Assembly: GCA_025463515.1 (NCBI GenBank)
Contig: JAODAQ010000065.1
Location: 1-64,000, forward strand
Direction: 5' to 3'
DNA length: 64,000 bases
Source: Rhodoglobus sp.
GTDB taxonomy: Bacteria; Actinomycetota; Actinomycetes; Actinomycetales; Microbacteriaceae
The stretch's first letter is position 1; each line of letters starts with the position of its first letter. Shown here one piece after another: positions 39,511 through 49,121 of the stretch. The notes below the pieces were generated by a model. That model was not told where the DNA came from. It ran no database searches and saw only the letters and a program-made list of their open reading frames with translations. The position numbers and the translations under genes are program-made.

Positions 39511-40862
39511 CCGCCCAGCCCGCACGCCGCATCGCGCTCGACGTGATCATGGCGGTGCGCGATTCGGACGCGTACGCCAACCTCCTGCTGCCCGTCCGCC
39601 TCGGGCGCGCCAAGCTCTCGGAGGCAGACGCGGGCCTTGCCACCGAGCTCACCTACGGCACCCTGCGCATGCAGGGCTACTACGACCGCATCATCGCGCT
39701 GGCCGCCGGGCGGGAGGTCGGCAAGATCGACCCGCCGATCCTCGATGTCCTGCGGCTCGCGTGCCACCAACTGCTGTCGATGCGCGTCGCCCAGCACGCC
39801 GCGGTCGACGAGTCGGTGGAGCTCGCGAAAACCGTCGGCTCGAACTCGGCTGTCGGATTCGTGAACGGAGTCCTGCGCACGATCACCCGTACGGACGCGG
39901 ATACCTGGCGCGAGCGGGTCCTCGCCGAGGCGGGCTCCGGGGAGGAGCGCCTCGCCCTGGAGTACTCGCACCCGCTGTGGGTCACGCGGGCGTTCCGGCA
40001 GGTGCTCACCGCGGAGGGCCGCGAGGCGGAGCTCGAGGCGCTGCTCGCGGCGGACAACGTCGCGCCCCGCGTCTCGATCGCCGCGCTGCCCGGGGAGTCC
40101 GCGCTCGAGGAGCTCGACGCGCATCCGGCCGAGTTCTCGCCGGTGGGGGCCATCCTCGACGGCGGCGACCCGCTCAAGCTCGGGCCGGTCCGAGAGGGCC
40201 GAGCGCGCGTGCAGGACGAGGGCTCGCAGCTCGCCGCGCTCGCGCTCAGCCGGGCACGCCCGATCATCCCGGGGGAGCAGTGGCTCGACCTGTGCGCCGG
40301 CCCCGGCGGGAAGGCCGCGCTGCTCGCGGCCGAGGCGCGCGGGGGCGGCGCCATCCTCACGGCCAACGAACTGGTGCCGGCGCGAGCCGAACTCGTGCGC
40401 AAGGCCCTCGCGGTGTTCGAGACCCCGCCCGAGGTCTGGGAGCTCGACGGCACCACGGTCGGCTCGTTGTATCCCGAGGCGTTCGACCGCATCCTCCTCG
40501 ACGCGCCCTGCACGGGCCTCGGCGCTCTCCGCCGACGGCCCGAGGCGCGCTGGCGAAAGCAGCCGAGCGACGTCGCCGGCCTCGGAACCCTGCAGGCGAA
40601 GCTCCTGGCGTCCGCGATCGCGGCCCTCAAGCCCGGCGGTGTCCTCGCGTACGTCACGTGCTCGCCGCATGCCGCCGAGACCAAGTCGATCGTGGCATCC
40701 GTGCTGCGAAAGGCACAGGGAGTCGAGCGGCTCGACACACCGGGGGTGCTGCAGTCGATCGTGAACGAGCCGCTCGATCTGCCCGCGGCGAGCCACGTGC
40801 AGCTGTGGCCGCACCGCCACGGCACTGATGCCATGTTCATCCAGCTGCTGGCTAAGGTCTAG
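39507..40862 (+). CDS. rsmB: 16S rRNA (cytosine-5) methyltransferase RsmB/Sun
   Basis: The enzyme methylates C967 (E. coli numbering) of 16S rRNA. The 451-residue chain has an N-terminal NusB-like RNA-binding domain (RRIALDVIMAVRDSDAYANLLLP, VDESVELAK) and a C-terminal SAM methyltransferase domain with LDLCAGPGGKAALLAAEA, the first catalytic Cys in LDAPCTGLGALRRRPEARW and the second in YVTCSPHAAET. It starts at ATG 39507 inside the fmt stop. rpe begins 3 bases after its end. Confidence 0.95.
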   Translation: MTAQPARRIALDVIMAVRDSDAYANLLLPVRLGRAKLSEADAGLATELTYGTLRMQGYYDRIIALAAGREVGKIDPPILDVLRLACHQLLSMRVAQHAAVDESVELAKTVGSNSAVGFVNGVLRTITRTDADTWRERVLAEAGSGEERLALEYSHPLWVTRAFRQVLTAEGREAELEALLAADNVAPRVSIAALPGESALEELDAHPAEFSPVGAILDGGDPLKLGPVREGRARVQDEGSQLAALALSRARPIIPGEQWLDLCAGPGGKAALLAAEARGGGAILTANELVPARAELVRKALAVFETPPEVWELDGTTVGSLYPEAFDRILLDAPCTGLGALRRRPEARWRKQPSDVAGLGTLQAKLLASAIAALKPGGVLAYVTCSPHAAETKSIVASVLRKAQGVERLDTPGVLQSIVNEPLDLPAASHVQLWPHRHGTDAMFIQLLAKV

Positions 40863-40864
40863 GG

Positions 40865-41515
40865 ATGGTACGCATCAACCCGAGCATCCTCGCCGCCGAC
40901 TTCGTCAACCTCGAGCGGGACATCGCCCGGATCTCGACCGCCGACCTCGTGCACGTCGACGTGATGGACAACCACTTCGTGCCGAACCTCACGTTCGGCC
41001 CGCAGATGGTCGGCCGCATCCAGGATGTCTCGCCGATCCCGCTCGACGTCCACCTCATGATCGACGACCCGGACCGGTGGGCGCCCGGCTACGCGGAGCT
41101 GGGCGCGTACTCCGTCACCTTCCACGCCGAGGCCGCGAAGGACGCCGTTGCGCTGGCCCGGCGGCTGCGCGAGATCGGCGCCCGAGCGGGCATCGCGCTC
41201 AAGCCCGGCACGGCCGTGGAGCCGTTCCTCGAGCTCCTGCCCGAGTTCGACCAGGTGCTCGTGATGACGGTCGAGCCCGGCTTCGGCGGCCAGAGCTTCG
41301 TGGAGTCGGTCATGCCCAAGCTCGTCGCGCTGCGCGCCGCCCGCGGCGACCGCGACGTCTGGCTGCAGGTCGACGGCGGCGTGGACGAGAACACGATCGG
41401 CATCGCTGCGGAGGCCGGCGCGGACACCTTCGTGGCGGGCTCAGCCGTCTTCAAGGGCGATCCCGCGACGCAGATCGCCGCGCTCCGAGAACGAGCGGCG
41501 ACCCACTCGCACTAG
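40865..41515 (+). CDS. rpe: ribulose-phosphate 3-epimerase
   Basis: Rpe interconverts ribulose-5-phosphate and xylulose-5-phosphate in the pentose phosphate pathway, which supplies PRPP for the pyr, his and trp genes here. The 216-residue TIM barrel shows INPSILAADFVNLERDI, HVDVMDNHFVPNLTFGP, VMTVEPGFGGQSF and LQVDGGVDENTIG. It starts at ATG 40865. The stop TAG (41513-41515) sits in CTAG, which on the other strand is also the stop of the deaminase gene. Confidence 0.97.
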   Translation: MVRINPSILAADFVNLERDIARISTADLVHVDVMDNHFVPNLTFGPQMVGRIQDVSPIPLDVHLMIDDPDRWAPGYAELGAYSVTFHAEAAKDAVALARRLREIGARAGIALKPGTAVEPFLELLPEFDQVLVMTVEPGFGGQSFVESVMPKLVALRAARGDRDVWLQVDGGVDENTIGIAAEAGADTFVAGSAVFKGDPATQIAALRERAATHSH

Positions 41516-41997
41516 TCCCAGAAGCCCGCGTGCACCTCGCGCGCGCCCGGCACGTCGTAGGGGCCGCGCACCGAGGTGGGATGACCGCCCCGGGCGAATA
41601 CCTCGCGCGCGGGCATCCCGAGGCTGAACTCCGCGGAGCCCTCGGGCAGCAGCTCGATGAGCTCGTCGCCGCCGAGGGCGAACACCACGGTGCCGATGCC
41701 GGCCCAGAAGATCGCGCCGCTGCACATCGCGCACGGCTCGGTGCTGGTGTACAGCGTGCTCGTGGCGAGCGCCTCCGTACTGAGCTCCTCCGCCGCGAGC
41801 CGCACGAGGTTTGTCTCCGCGTGGCCGGTCGGGTCTCCGAGGGCCACGACCGTGTTCTCCGCGCGGACGACACGGCCGTCGGATGCCACGACCAGCGCGC
41901 CGAACGGGTGGTTGCCGTGCTCCCGCGCGAGCCGGGCGAGCTCGACCGCCTCGGCCAGGTGTTCGCGGTCGGCGTTCTCCGGGGACACTGTGCTCAC
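41512..41997 (-). CDS. zinc nucleoside/nucleobase deaminase (CDA superfamily)
   Basis: The 161-residue protein has the full zinc site of the cytidine-deaminase superfamily: H59 and catalytic E61 in GHAETN, and C89 and C92 in TEPCAMCSGAIFWAG. The pattern is closest to guanine-deaminase or other nucleoside deaminases; TadA is less likely because the protein has a longer C-terminal tail ending GAREVHAGFWD. GTG 41997 is chosen because GAGGAAGG precedes it by about 8 bases; earlier starts would run into the FKBP gene. It is convergent with rpe and divergent from the FKBP gene. Confidence 0.85.
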   Translation of the reverse strand: MSTVSPENADREHLAEAVELARLAREHGNHPFGALVVASDGRVVRAENTVVALGDPTGHAETNLVRLAAEELSTEALATSTLYTSTEPCAMCSGAIFWAGIGTVVFALGGDELIELLPEGSAEFSLGMPAREVFARGGHPTSVRGPYDVPGAREVHAGFWD

Positions 41998-42031
41998 GGT
42001 GCGTACCTTCCTCGTCTGCTTGGATAGGAGC

Positions 42032-42406
42032 ATGACAGATTCACCCAAGACCAAGCCCGAAGTCGAGTTCTACGAGGGCCCAGAGCCCGCAGACCTCGTG
42101 ATCATCGACATCGAGGAGGGGACCGGCGCCGAGGCCAAGCCGGGCGCCACCGTCGACGTGCACTACCTGGGCGTCGACTTCGAGTCCGGCGAGGAGTTCG
42201 ACTCCAGCTGGAGCCGCGGCCAGTCCATCCAGTTTCCGCTCTCGGGCCTCATCAAGGGCTGGCAGGAGGGCATCCCCGGCATGAAGGTCGGCGGCCGCCG
42301 CCAGCTCATCTGCCCGCCGCACCTCGCCTACGGCCCCGCCGGCGGCGGACACCGACTCTCGGGCCGCACGCTCACCTTCGTCATCGACCTGCTCGGCACC
42401 AACTAG
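42032..42406 (+). CDS. FKBP-type peptidyl-prolyl cis-trans isomerase
   Basis: The 124-residue single-domain protein has the FKBP fold: [53 protein letters not shown] and the final FVIDLLGTN. There is no signal peptide or lipobox, so it is likely cytoplasmic. It aids proline isomerisation during folding. ATG 42032 follows TAGGAG. It is divergent from the deaminase gene (34-base gap) and followed by a long palindrome. Confidence 0.95.
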   Translation: MTDSPKTKPEVEFYEGPEPADLVIIDIEEGTGAEAKPGATVDVHYLGVDFESGEEFDSSWSRGQSIQFPLSGLIKGWQEGIPGMKVGGRRQLICPPHLAYGPAGGGHRLSGRTLTFVIDLLGTN

Positions 42407-42411
42407 CAGAC

Positions 42412-42489
42412 GGCTGGTTGAGTAGGCCGCGCGCGGGCGTATCGAAACCCGCTACGGGTTCGATACGCCAGAGCGCTACTCAACCAGCC
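42412..42489. repeat. 78-nt REP-like palindrome (possible bidirectional terminator)
   Basis: Two nested inverted repeats: GGCTGGTTGAGTAG (42412-42425) with CTACTCAACCAGCC (42476-42489), perfect over 14 bp, and GGCGTATCGAAACCC (42436-42450) with GGGTTCGATACGCC (42456-42469), with one bulged A. Palindromes with this GGTTGAGTAG/TATCGAAACC composition are, to my knowledge, common between genes in Microbacteriaceae. Located between the FKBP gene and hisE, it may stop transcription. Confidence 0.85.
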
Positions 42490-42504
42490 AGTACGCTTGA
42501 CCAC

Positions 42505-42768
42505 GTGAAGACCTTCGACGAGCTGTTCGCTGAGCTGAGCGAGAAGGCCGTCGCGCGCCCCGAGGGCTCGGGCACCGTCGCCGAGCTCGATGCGGGCGTC
42601 CACGCGATCGGCAAGAAGATCGTCGAGGAGGCGGCCGAGGTCTGGATGGCTGCCGAGTACCAGACCGACGAGGAGACCGCTGCCGAGATCTCGCAGCTCG
42701 TCTACCACCTGCAGGTGCTCATGGTCGCGAAGGGTCTCACCCCTTCGGATGTCTGGCGACATCTATAA
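42505..42768 (+). CDS. hisE: phosphoribosyl-ATP diphosphatase
   Basis: HisE hydrolyses phosphoribosyl-ATP to phosphoribosyl-AMP, step two of histidine synthesis. The 87-residue MazG-like all-helical protein shows [16 protein letters not shown] and [17 protein letters not shown], with the acidic metal ligands. GTG 42505 gives the start [14 protein letters not shown]; sequence upstream would translate the palindrome and is rejected. hisG follows after 38 bases. Confidence 0.95.
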   Translation: MKTFDELFAELSEKAVARPEGSGTVAELDAGVHAIGKKIVEEAAEVWMAAEYQTDEETAAEISQLVYHLQVLMVAKGLTPSDVWRHL

Positions 42769-42806
42769 CGACGTCGCCCACATCCACCCTCGACCATAGG
42801 AAACCC

Positions 42807-43646
42807 ATGCTGAGAATCGCAGTCCCCAACAAGGGATCGCTGAGCGAGACCGCCTCCGAGATGCTCCTCGAGGCCGGATACACGGGCCGCCGCGATCCGC
42901 GCGCCCTGAGTGTGCGGGACGAGCGCAACGACGTCGAGTTCTTCTACCTCCGCCCGCGGGACATCGCGACCTACGTCGGCTCCGGCGCCCTGGACGTGGG
43001 CATCACGGGCCGCGACCTGCTGATCGACTCGCGCAGCGCCGCGAACGAGATCGCGAGCCTCGACTTCGGGGCGTCGACGTTCCGGTTCGCCGGGCCGCCC
43101 GGCGCCTTCGCCGACCTTGCGGCCCTCGCCGGCAAGCGCGTGGCCACGAGCTACCCCGCGCTTGTGGGCGACTTCCTCGCCCGCAACGGCGTGCAGGTGC
43201 AGATCGTGTCGCTGGACGGCGCGGTCGAGTCCGCGGTCAAGCTCGGCGTTGCGGATGCCGTGGCCGACGTGGTCTCGACCGGTTCAACGCTGCGCGCCCA
43301 GGGCCTCGAGATCTTCGGCCCGGTGATCCTGGATTCCACCGCCGTGCTCATCAGCACCAAGTCCGACCTGCCCGGCATCACGGTGCTGCAGCGCCGACTG
43401 CAGGGCGTGCTCGTCGCGCGGCAGTACGTGCTCGTCGACTACGACGTGCCGCTCGCGCTGCTCGAGGCCGCGACCCGCGTCACCCCGGGCATCGAGAGCC
43501 CGACGATCTCCCCCCTTCACGACCCGGAGTGGGTGGCGGTCCGGGCGATGGTCCCGCGCGCCGACACCAACCACGTCATGGACGAGCTGTACCAGATCGG
43601 CGCGCGGGCGATCCTCGTCAGCGCCATCCACGCCGCGAGGATCTGA
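42807..43646 (+). CDS. hisG: ATP phosphoribosyltransferase (long form)
   Basis: HisG joins ATP and PRPP in the first, feedback-regulated step of histidine synthesis. At 279 residues it is the long hexameric form with a C-terminal histidine-binding domain, so no HisZ partner is needed. Motifs include [51 protein letters not shown] and the regulatory end [17 protein letters not shown] 42807 follows TAGGAAA. hisF begins 2 bases after its stop. Confidence 0.97.
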   Translation: MLRIAVPNKGSLSETASEMLLEAGYTGRRDPRALSVRDERNDVEFFYLRPRDIATYVGSGALDVGITGRDLLIDSRSAANEIASLDFGASTFRFAGPPGAFADLAALAGKRVATSYPALVGDFLARNGVQVQIVSLDGAVESAVKLGVADAVADVVSTGSTLRAQGLEIFGPVILDSTAVLISTKSDLPGITVLQRRLQGVLVARQYVLVDYDVPLALLEAATRVTPGIESPTISPLHDPEWVAVRAMVPRADTNHVMDELYQIGARAILVSAIHAARI

Positions 43647-43648
43647 CC

Positions 43649-44401
43649 GTGGCCGTCGCCGTGCGAGTCATCCCGTGCCTCGACGTCTCCGCGGGCCGGG
43701 TGGTCAAGGGCGTCAATTTCCTGAACCTGCGGGACGCGGGCGACCCCGTCGAGCTCGCCCGCAAGTACTACGAGCAGGGCGCCGACGAGATCACCTTCCT
43801 CGACGTGACGGCCACGGTGGACGACCGTGCGACCATGTACGACGTCGTGCGCGCGACTGCCGAGCAGGTGTTCATCCCGCTCACGGTCGGCGGTGGTGTG
43901 CGCAGCGCCGACGACGTCGCGCGGCTGCAGGCGAACGGCGCCGACAAGATCGGCGTCAACAGCGCGGCGATCGCGCGTCCGGCGCTGCTGGACGAGATTG
44001 CGGACCGCTTCGGCGCCCAGGCACTCGTCCTCTCCCTCGACGTCAAGCGCAGTGGAGGCCGCTACGTCATGACGACGCACGGCGGCCGCACCGAGACCGA
44101 GATCGATGCACTCGACTGGGCCCGCGAGGCCATCGAGCGCGGGGCGGGCGAGCTGCTCGTCAACTCGATCGACGCCGACGGCACGAAGCAGGGCTTCGAC
44201 CTGGAGCTCATCGCCGCGATGCGGGAGATCAGCAGCGTGCCGGTGATCGCGAGCGGGGGAGCCGGCGCCGTCGGGGACTTCGCCCCGGCGATCGAGGCCG
44301 GCGCGGACGCCGTGCTCGCGGCATCCGTGTTCCACAATGGCGAACTGACGGTGGGCGACGTGAAGCGCGCCCTCGACGAGGCAGGGCTGGTAGTGCGATG
44401 A
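43649..44401 (+). CDS. hisF: imidazole glycerol phosphate synthase, cyclase subunit
   Basis: HisF forms imidazole glycerol phosphate and AICAR using ammonia from HisH (not in the window). The 250-residue TIM barrel has [20 protein letters not shown] with the catalytic Asp, [13 protein letters not shown] and [16 protein letters not shown] with the second Asp. GTG 43649 is used; GTG 43661 would also leave the core intact. It overlaps hisI by ATGA. Confidence 0.97.
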   Translation: MAVAVRVIPCLDVSAGRVVKGVNFLNLRDAGDPVELARKYYEQGADEITFLDVTATVDDRATMYDVVRATAEQVFIPLTVGGGVRSADDVARLQANGADKIGVNSAAIARPALLDEIADRFGAQALVLSLDVKRSGGRYVMTTHGGRTETEIDALDWAREAIERGAGELLVNSIDADGTKQGFDLELIAAMREISSVPVIASGGAGAVGDFAPAIEAGADAVLAASVFHNGELTVGDVKRALDEAGLVVR

Positions 44402-44745
44402 CGACCGATGTGATCGACCGCGTGACCTTTGACGCGAACGGGCTGCTGCCCGCGATCATCCAGCAGTGGGACACGAGAGAGGTCCTCATGCTCGGCTACA
44501 TGAACGCGGAGGCGCTGCGCCGCACCCTCTCCGAGGGCCGCGTGACGTTCTGGAGCCGAAGCCGCCAGGAGTTCTGGCGCAAGGGCGACACGAGCGGCAA
44601 CATCCAGCTCGTCCGAGGTGCGGCCCTCGACTGCGACGGCGACACGATCCTCGTGACCGTCGACCAGCACGGCCCCGCCTGCCACACCGGTGCGCACGCC
44701 TGCTTCGACGTCGACCCGCTCACCCCGGTGGTCCTCGATGCATAA
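44398..44745 (+). CDS. hisI: phosphoribosyl-AMP cyclohydrolase
   Basis: HisI opens the purine ring of phosphoribosyl-AMP, step three of histidine synthesis. The 115-residue protein has the metal-binding motifs [33 protein letters not shown] and the cysteines in DCDGD and CHTGAHACF. It is unfused from HisE, which is encoded three genes upstream. The end overlaps trpE by the octamer ATGCATAA, so histidine and tryptophan genes form one translational string. Confidence 0.97.
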   Translation: MTTDVIDRVTFDANGLLPAIIQQWDTREVLMLGYMNAEALRRTLSEGRVTFWSRSRQEFWRKGDTSGNIQLVRGAALDCDGDTILVTVDQHGPACHTGAHACFDVDPLTPVVLDA

Positions 44746-46261
44746 CTCCACCACAGCCGCAGACTTCACCGCCCGCCTCGAGGCCGGCCATCGCGTCGTC
44801 CCCGTCATCCGCGAGCTCTTCGCGGACGGCGAGACTCCGGTCGGCGTGTATCGCAAGCTGGCGCAGGGCAAGCCGGGCACATTCCTGCTCGAGTCGGCGG
44901 AGCAGGGCGGAATCTGGTCTCGCTTCTCCTTCGTCGGCGTCTCGAGCTTCGGGGTCCTCACCCAGACCGACGGTGCCGCCGCGTGGCTCGACTACGGCCT
45001 GCCGGTCGAGCGCGCGCTCGGCGACTCGCATCCCGCCGGGCCGCTCGACGCGGTCGCGCACCTGTACGAGCGCTGGAGCACGCCGCACGTGCCCGGCCAC
45101 CCGCCGCTCACCGGCGGTCTCGTGGGCTTCATCGGCTGGGAGGCGATCCGGCAGCTCGAGCGGCTGCCCAACGTCCCGCCAGCCGACTTCAGCGTGCCCG
45201 GCCAGGCGCTCAGCTTCGTCTCCGAGCTCGTGGTCCTCGACCACCGGTTCGGCACCGTGCTGCTGATCGCGGCGGCTCTCAACGACGGCACCGACGAGCG
45301 CGACGTGCTCTGGGGGGATGCCCAGCGCAGGCTCGACGCCATGCAGCAGGCCATCGCGAAACCCAACGAGGTGTGGCTCGCCGAGGTCGACCTCACGATC
45401 GCACCGACACCGATCCCGCGCACCCAGCCCGCCGAGTACCACGACGCGATCGAGCGCTCGAAGAAGTACATCGTCGACGGCGACGTCTTCCAGGTCGTCG
45501 TGTCGCAGCGCTTCGACCACGAGGTCACCGCAGACCCGATCGACATCTACCGGGTCCTGCGCACTCTCAACCCGTCGCCGTACATGTACCTGCTGACCCT
45601 CGTGGACGCCGCGGGGGAGTCGTACTCGATAGTGGGCTCGAGCCCTGAGGCGCTCGTGAAGGTCTCCGACCAGCGGGTGTACATGCACCCCATCGCCGGC
45701 TCGCGGCCCCGCGGCGATACGCCCGAGCGCGATCTCGAGCTCGCCGAGGAGCTCCTCGCGGACACCAAGGAGCAGGCCGAGCACCTCATGCTCGTCGACC
45801 TCGCGCGCAACGACCTGCTCAAGGTCTGCACGCCCGGCACGGTCGAGGTCACCGAGTTCATGCAGGTTGAGCGGTTCAGCCACATCATGCACCTCGTCTC
45901 CTCGGTCGAGGGCGATCTCAATGCCGACGCCAGCTCGGTGGACGTGTTCCGCGCGACCTTCCCCGCCGGCACCCTCTCCGGGGCACCGAAGCCGCGAGCA
46001 CTGGAAATCATCGACGAGCTCGAGCCCGCCCAGCGCGGCGTCTACGGCGGCGTCGTGGGCTACTTCGACTTCGCCGGCGACGCCGATCTGGCGATCGCGA
46101 TCCGCACCGCGACCATCGTGGGCGGCCTCGCGCGGGTGCAGGCCGGGGCCGGCCTCGTCGCCGACTCGGACCCCGCCGCGGAGCACCAGGAATCGCAGAA
46201 CAAGGCAGCGGCGCCCCTTCGCGCGGTTGCGGTGGCGAACGCGATGCGGAGGGTGCTGTGA
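44738..46261 (+). CDS. trpE: anthranilate synthase component I
   Basis: TrpE makes anthranilate from chorismate. The 507-residue chain has the tryptophan-binding motif FLLESAEQG near the N-terminus and the catalytic region HPIAGSRPRGDTPERDLEL, LMLVDLARNDLLKVC and AGAGLVADSDPAAEHQE. Feedback inhibition by tryptophan is expected. The glutaminase TrpG is not encoded beside it. It starts at ATG 44738 inside hisI and overlaps the next gene as GTGA. Confidence 0.97.
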   Translation: MHNSTTAADFTARLEAGHRVVPVIRELFADGETPVGVYRKLAQGKPGTFLLESAEQGGIWSRFSFVGVSSFGVLTQTDGAAAWLDYGLPVERALGDSHPAGPLDAVAHLYERWSTPHVPGHPPLTGGLVGFIGWEAIRQLERLPNVPPADFSVPGQALSFVSELVVLDHRFGTVLLIAAALNDGTDERDVLWGDAQRRLDAMQQAIAKPNEVWLAEVDLTIAPTPIPRTQPAEYHDAIERSKKYIVDGDVFQVVVSQRFDHEVTADPIDIYRVLRTLNPSPYMYLLTLVDAAGESYSIVGSSPEALVKVSDQRVYMHPIAGSRPRGDTPERDLELAEELLADTKEQAEHLMLVDLARNDLLKVCTPGTVEVTEFMQVERFSHIMHLVSSVEGDLNADASSVDVFRATFPAGTLSGAPKPRALEIIDELEPAQRGVYGGVVGYFDFAGDADLAIAIRTATIVGGLARVQAGAGLVADSDPAAEHQESQNKAAAPLRAVAVANAMRRVL

Positions 46262-46824
46262 AGCCCTCGCGCCTGAGGCTCGCGCTCATCCTCGTCGGCA
46301 TCGCCGGCGCGGGGCTCGCGCTGCTGTCGTGGACGCAGACCTGGTTCGACCTCGTGCTCGAGGGCGGGCAGCCCCTCGCGGTCGCGGGGCAGGCAGCGGC
46401 ACCCGCGCTGTCCGCACTCGGCCTCGCCTCCCTTGCGCTCCTCGGCGCACTGTCGATCGCCGGCCGCGGCGTCCGGGTTGCGCTGGGCATCCTCGAGGCC
46501 GCCATCGGCGTGCTGCTCGCGGTCGTCGCGATCGGCGCGCTCGTCGACCCGGTCGCCGCCTCGGCGAGCACCATCACCGCGACGACCGCCGTGGGCGGGC
46601 CCGAGTCGATCGCGGCTCTCGTTCTGAGCGCAGCGGTCACCCTTTGGCCCGCCGTCGGAATCGTGGCGGGCGTGCTCACGGCGCTCGTCGGGATCGCCGT
46701 GCTCTCAACCGGGCACCGCTGGCCCGGGCCGACCAAGAAGTACGAGGCGGTCCCCGCGGATGACACCGGCACGCCGGTCGGCGCGTGGGACAGCCTGAGC
46801 GACGGCTCCGACCCGACCCGCTAG
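46258..46824 (+). CDS. Trp-operon-associated membrane protein
   Basis: The 188-residue protein has four predicted membrane segments (about residues 7-29, 42-64, 67-90 and 120-145) and a soluble C-terminal tail. It matches the family of tryptophan-biosynthesis-associated membrane proteins that sits after trpE in actinobacteria. The family's conserved WxxxW element is visible as W25 and W29 (SWTQTW) at the end of the first helix. Its role is unknown; tryptophan sensing or transport has been guessed from context only. It starts at GTG 46258, overlapping trpE. Confidence 0.88.
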   Translation: MKPSRLRLALILVGIAGAGLALLSWTQTWFDLVLEGGQPLAVAGQAAAPALSALGLASLALLGALSIAGRGVRVALGILEAAIGVLLAVVAIGALVDPVAASASTITATTAVGGPESIAALVLSAAVTLWPAVGIVAGVLTALVGIAVLSTGHRWPGPTKKYEAVPADDTGTPVGAWDSLSDGSDPTR

Positions 46825-46860
46825 AATTTCACCCGTACCCCACGAAATGGAGCCCGTTCG

Positions 46861-47118
46861 ATGAGCCAGATCCACGCTGATTCCGACCCCGGCCACGGGA
46901 ACTCGCCAGCCGCCTGGACCGCAGTCATCATCATGCTGATTGCCTTCGCGATCGGCACCCTCGCCTTCTGGTTCAACATCGCGTGGCTGGTCTACGCCTC
47001 GGCCGGTCTCGTCGTCGTCGGCGGCCTCGTGGGCTTCGTGCTCGGCAAGCTCGGCTACGGCGTCGGCGGAGCCCGGCTCCAGCCCAAGGCCCAGTTGAGC
47101 CAGAGGACACAGAGCTAG
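46861..47118 (+). CDS. HGxxPAAW-family small membrane protein
   Basis: The 85-residue protein contains the defining motif HGNSPAAW at residues 12-19, followed by two membrane helices (about 21-40 and 45-65). Proteins of this family occur between trpE and trpC in many actinomycetes; the function is unknown. ATG 46861 follows AATGGAG (46846-46852). TAGAAT at 46822-46827 could be a -10 box giving an internal promoter. trpC begins directly after its stop with no gap. Confidence 0.9.
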   Translation: MSQIHADSDPGHGNSPAAWTAVIIMLIAFAIGTLAFWFNIAWLVYASAGLVVVGGLVGFVLGKLGYGVGGARLQPKAQLSQRTQS

Positions 47119-47892
47119 GTGCTAGCCGACCTCGTAGCCGGAGCAGTCGCAGACGCTTCGGAGCGTCGCGCTGCTCGCAGCCTTGCCGACGTCGAGTCGT
47201 CAGCTCTCGCTCGGGAGCCCGCACTCGACGTCCTCGCCGCGCTCGCCCCCCGTGACCGCGTGCACATCATCGCCGAGATCAAGCGCGCGAGCCCCTCGCG
47301 CGGGCCGCTCGCCGAGATAGTGGATCCGGCGGCGCTCGCGTCCGCCTACCAGCTCGGCGGCGCCTCGGCGATCAGCGTGCTGACGGAGGGCCGCAGGTTC
47401 GGCGGCTCGCTCGCCGATCTCGAGGCCGTCCGGGAGGTGGCATCCGTGCCCCTGCTGCGCAAGGACTTCATCGTCGAGCCGTACCAGGTGTTCGAGGCCC
47501 GCGCCGCGGGCGCCGACCTCGTGCTGCTCATCGTCGCCGCCCTCGATCAGGCCAAGCTCGAGGAGCTGGCGCTGCTCATCAACCAGCTCGGTATGACGCC
47601 GCTGGTCGAGACCCACAGCGCCGACGAGGTGGAGCGGGCGCTCGACCTCGGCGCCGACGTCATCGGCGTCAACGCGCGCGACCTGAGCACCTTCGAACTC
47701 GACCAGGACCTGTTCGGCAGGCTTGCGGACCAGATTCCCAGCGGGGTGATCCGCGTCGCCGAGTCCGCGGTGAAGACGCCCGCCGATGTCGCGCACTACC
47801 GCCGAGCCGGCGCGGACGTCGTGCTCGTGGGGGAGGCGCTCGTGGCCAACGGCGACCCCGTGACCACCATCCGAGAGTTCTTGGTGCACTGA
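47119..47892 (+). CDS. trpC: indole-3-glycerol-phosphate synthase
   Basis: TrpC closes the indole ring. The 257-residue TIM barrel shows [21 protein letters not shown] with the catalytic Lys, [39 protein letters not shown] and [16 protein letters not shown] 47119 follows the preceding stop immediately. It overlaps trpB by one base. trpD (anthranilate phosphoribosyltransferase) is absent from the cluster. Confidence 0.97.
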   Translation: MLADLVAGAVADASERRAARSLADVESSALAREPALDVLAALAPRDRVHIIAEIKRASPSRGPLAEIVDPAALASAYQLGGASAISVLTEGRRFGGSLADLEAVREVASVPLLRKDFIVEPYQVFEARAAGADLVLLIVAALDQAKLEELALLINQLGMTPLVETHSADEVERALDLGADVIGVNARDLSTFELDQDLFGRLADQIPSGVIRVAESAVKTPADVAHYRRAGADVVLVGEALVANGDPVTTIREFLVH

Positions 47893-49121
47893 TGGCCCTT
47901 CGTGACGAGCTCGGCCCCTACTTCGGCGAGTACGGCGGCCGCTTCGTCCCCGAGTCGCTCATCGCCGCCCTGGACGAACTGGATGCCGCGTACACGGCGG
48001 CCAAGACCGACCCCGTGTTCCAGGCCGAGCTCGCGGAGCTGCACGCCACCTACACGGGCCGGCCGAGCATCGTCACCGAGGTGCCGCGCTTCGCGGAGCA
48101 CGCGGGCGGGGCTCGAATCATCCTCAAGCGCGAGGACCTGAACCACACGGGCTCCCACAAGATCAACAACGTGCTCGGGCAGGCGCTGCTGGCGAAGCGG
48201 CTCGGCAAGACCCGCCTCATCGCGGAGACGGGAGCCGGCCAGCACGGCGTCGCCAGCGCTACCGCTGCCGCGCTCTTCGGCATGGAGTGCGTCGTCTACA
48301 TGGGCGAGGTCGACACCGAGCGCCAGGCGCTCAACGTCGCCCGCATGCGGCTGCTCGGCGCCGAGGTCATCCCCGTGACGAACGGCTCGCGCACGCTCAA
48401 GGACGCGATCAACGAGGCGCTGCGCGACTGGGTGGCGAACGTGGGCGACACCCACTACCTGCTCGGCACCGTCGCGGGGCCGCATCCGTTCCCCGTCATG
48501 GTGCGCGACTTCCACAAGATCATCGGCGAGGAGGCGCGCCGCCAGGTGCTCGACCTCACCGGCCGCCTGCCCGACGCCGTCACGGCGTGCGTGGGCGGCG
48601 GCAGTAACGCGATGGGCATCTTCCACGCGTTCCTCGATGATCCGGATGTCGCACTGTACGGCTACGAGGCGGCGGGCGAGGGCCACCTCACGGAGCGGCA
48701 CGCCGCGACCATCACGCGCGGCCGACCGGGCGTGCTGCACGGCGCCCGCTCGTACATGCTGCAGGACGAGGACGGCCAGACCATCGAGTCGCACTCGATC
48801 TCGGCCGGCCTCGACTACCCGGGCGTCGGGCCGGAGCACGCCTGGCTCAACGACATCGGCCGCGCGAGCTACCTCCCGATCACCGACGACGAGGCGATGC
48901 AGGCGCTGCGGCTGCTGAGCCGCACGGAGGGCATCATCCCCGCCATCGAGTCGGCCCACGCCCTCGCCGGTACCATCAAGCTCGGCAAGGAGCTCGGCCC
49001 GGAGGCGATCATCCTCGTGAATCTCAGCGGCCGCGGTGACAAGGACATGGAGACCGCGGGCAAGTACTTCGACATCCTGGACACGGCGGCGCTGGCCGCC
49101 GAGGACGAGGCGCCGCTGTGA
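47892..49121 (+). CDS. trpB: tryptophan synthase beta chain
   Basis: TrpB condenses indole and serine with PLP. The 409-residue protein contains [16 protein letters not shown], the PLP Lys in [28 protein letters not shown], and the phosphate-binding GGGSNAMG. It is the TrpB1 type that partners TrpA. ATG 47892 shares its A with the trpC stop. It overlaps trpA by GTGA, consistent with equimolar alpha-beta complex assembly. Confidence 0.98.
   Translation: MALRDELGPYFGEYGGRFVPESLIAALDELDAAYTAAKTDPVFQAELAELHATYTGRPSIVTEVPRFAEHAGGARIILKREDLNHTGSHKINNVLGQALLAKRLGKTRLIAETGAGQHGVASATAAALFGMECVVYMGEVDTERQALNVARMRLLGAEVIPVTNGSRTLKDAINEALRDWVANVGDTHYLLGTVAGPHPFPVMVRDFHKIIGEEARRQVLDLTGRLPDAVTACVGGGSNAMGIFHAFLDDPDVALYGYEAAGEGHLTERHAATITRGRPGVLHGARSYMLQDEDGQTIESHSISAGLDYPGVGPEHAWLNDIGRASYLPITDDEAMQALRLLSRTEGIIPAIESAHALAGTIKLGKELGPEAIILVNLSGRGDKDMETAGKYFDILDTAALAAEDEAPL

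Noticed and set aside
36483-40820. Minus-strand open frame of about 1445 codons across priA, fmt and rsmB
   Set aside because: It is antisense to three well-recognised genes, has a low-complexity Arg/Gly/Asp/Leu composition and no family resemblance; long antisense frames are expected at this G+C content.
42418-42504. Longer HisE starting upstream within the palindrome
   Set aside because: The added residues translate the REP-like palindrome and are unlike any HisE; GTG 42505 gives the normal 87-residue protein.
43262-43295. hisG segment VSTGSTLRA as another copy of the short dispersed repeat
   Set aside because: This stretch is the conserved PRPP-binding loop of HisG, so the resemblance to the repeat is coincidental.
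46822-46827. TAGAAT as a firm internal promoter for the HGxxPAAW gene and trpC
   Set aside because: The -10-like hexamer is good but no -35 box lies at a suitable distance and it overlaps the stop codon of the preceding gene; mentioned only as a possibility.
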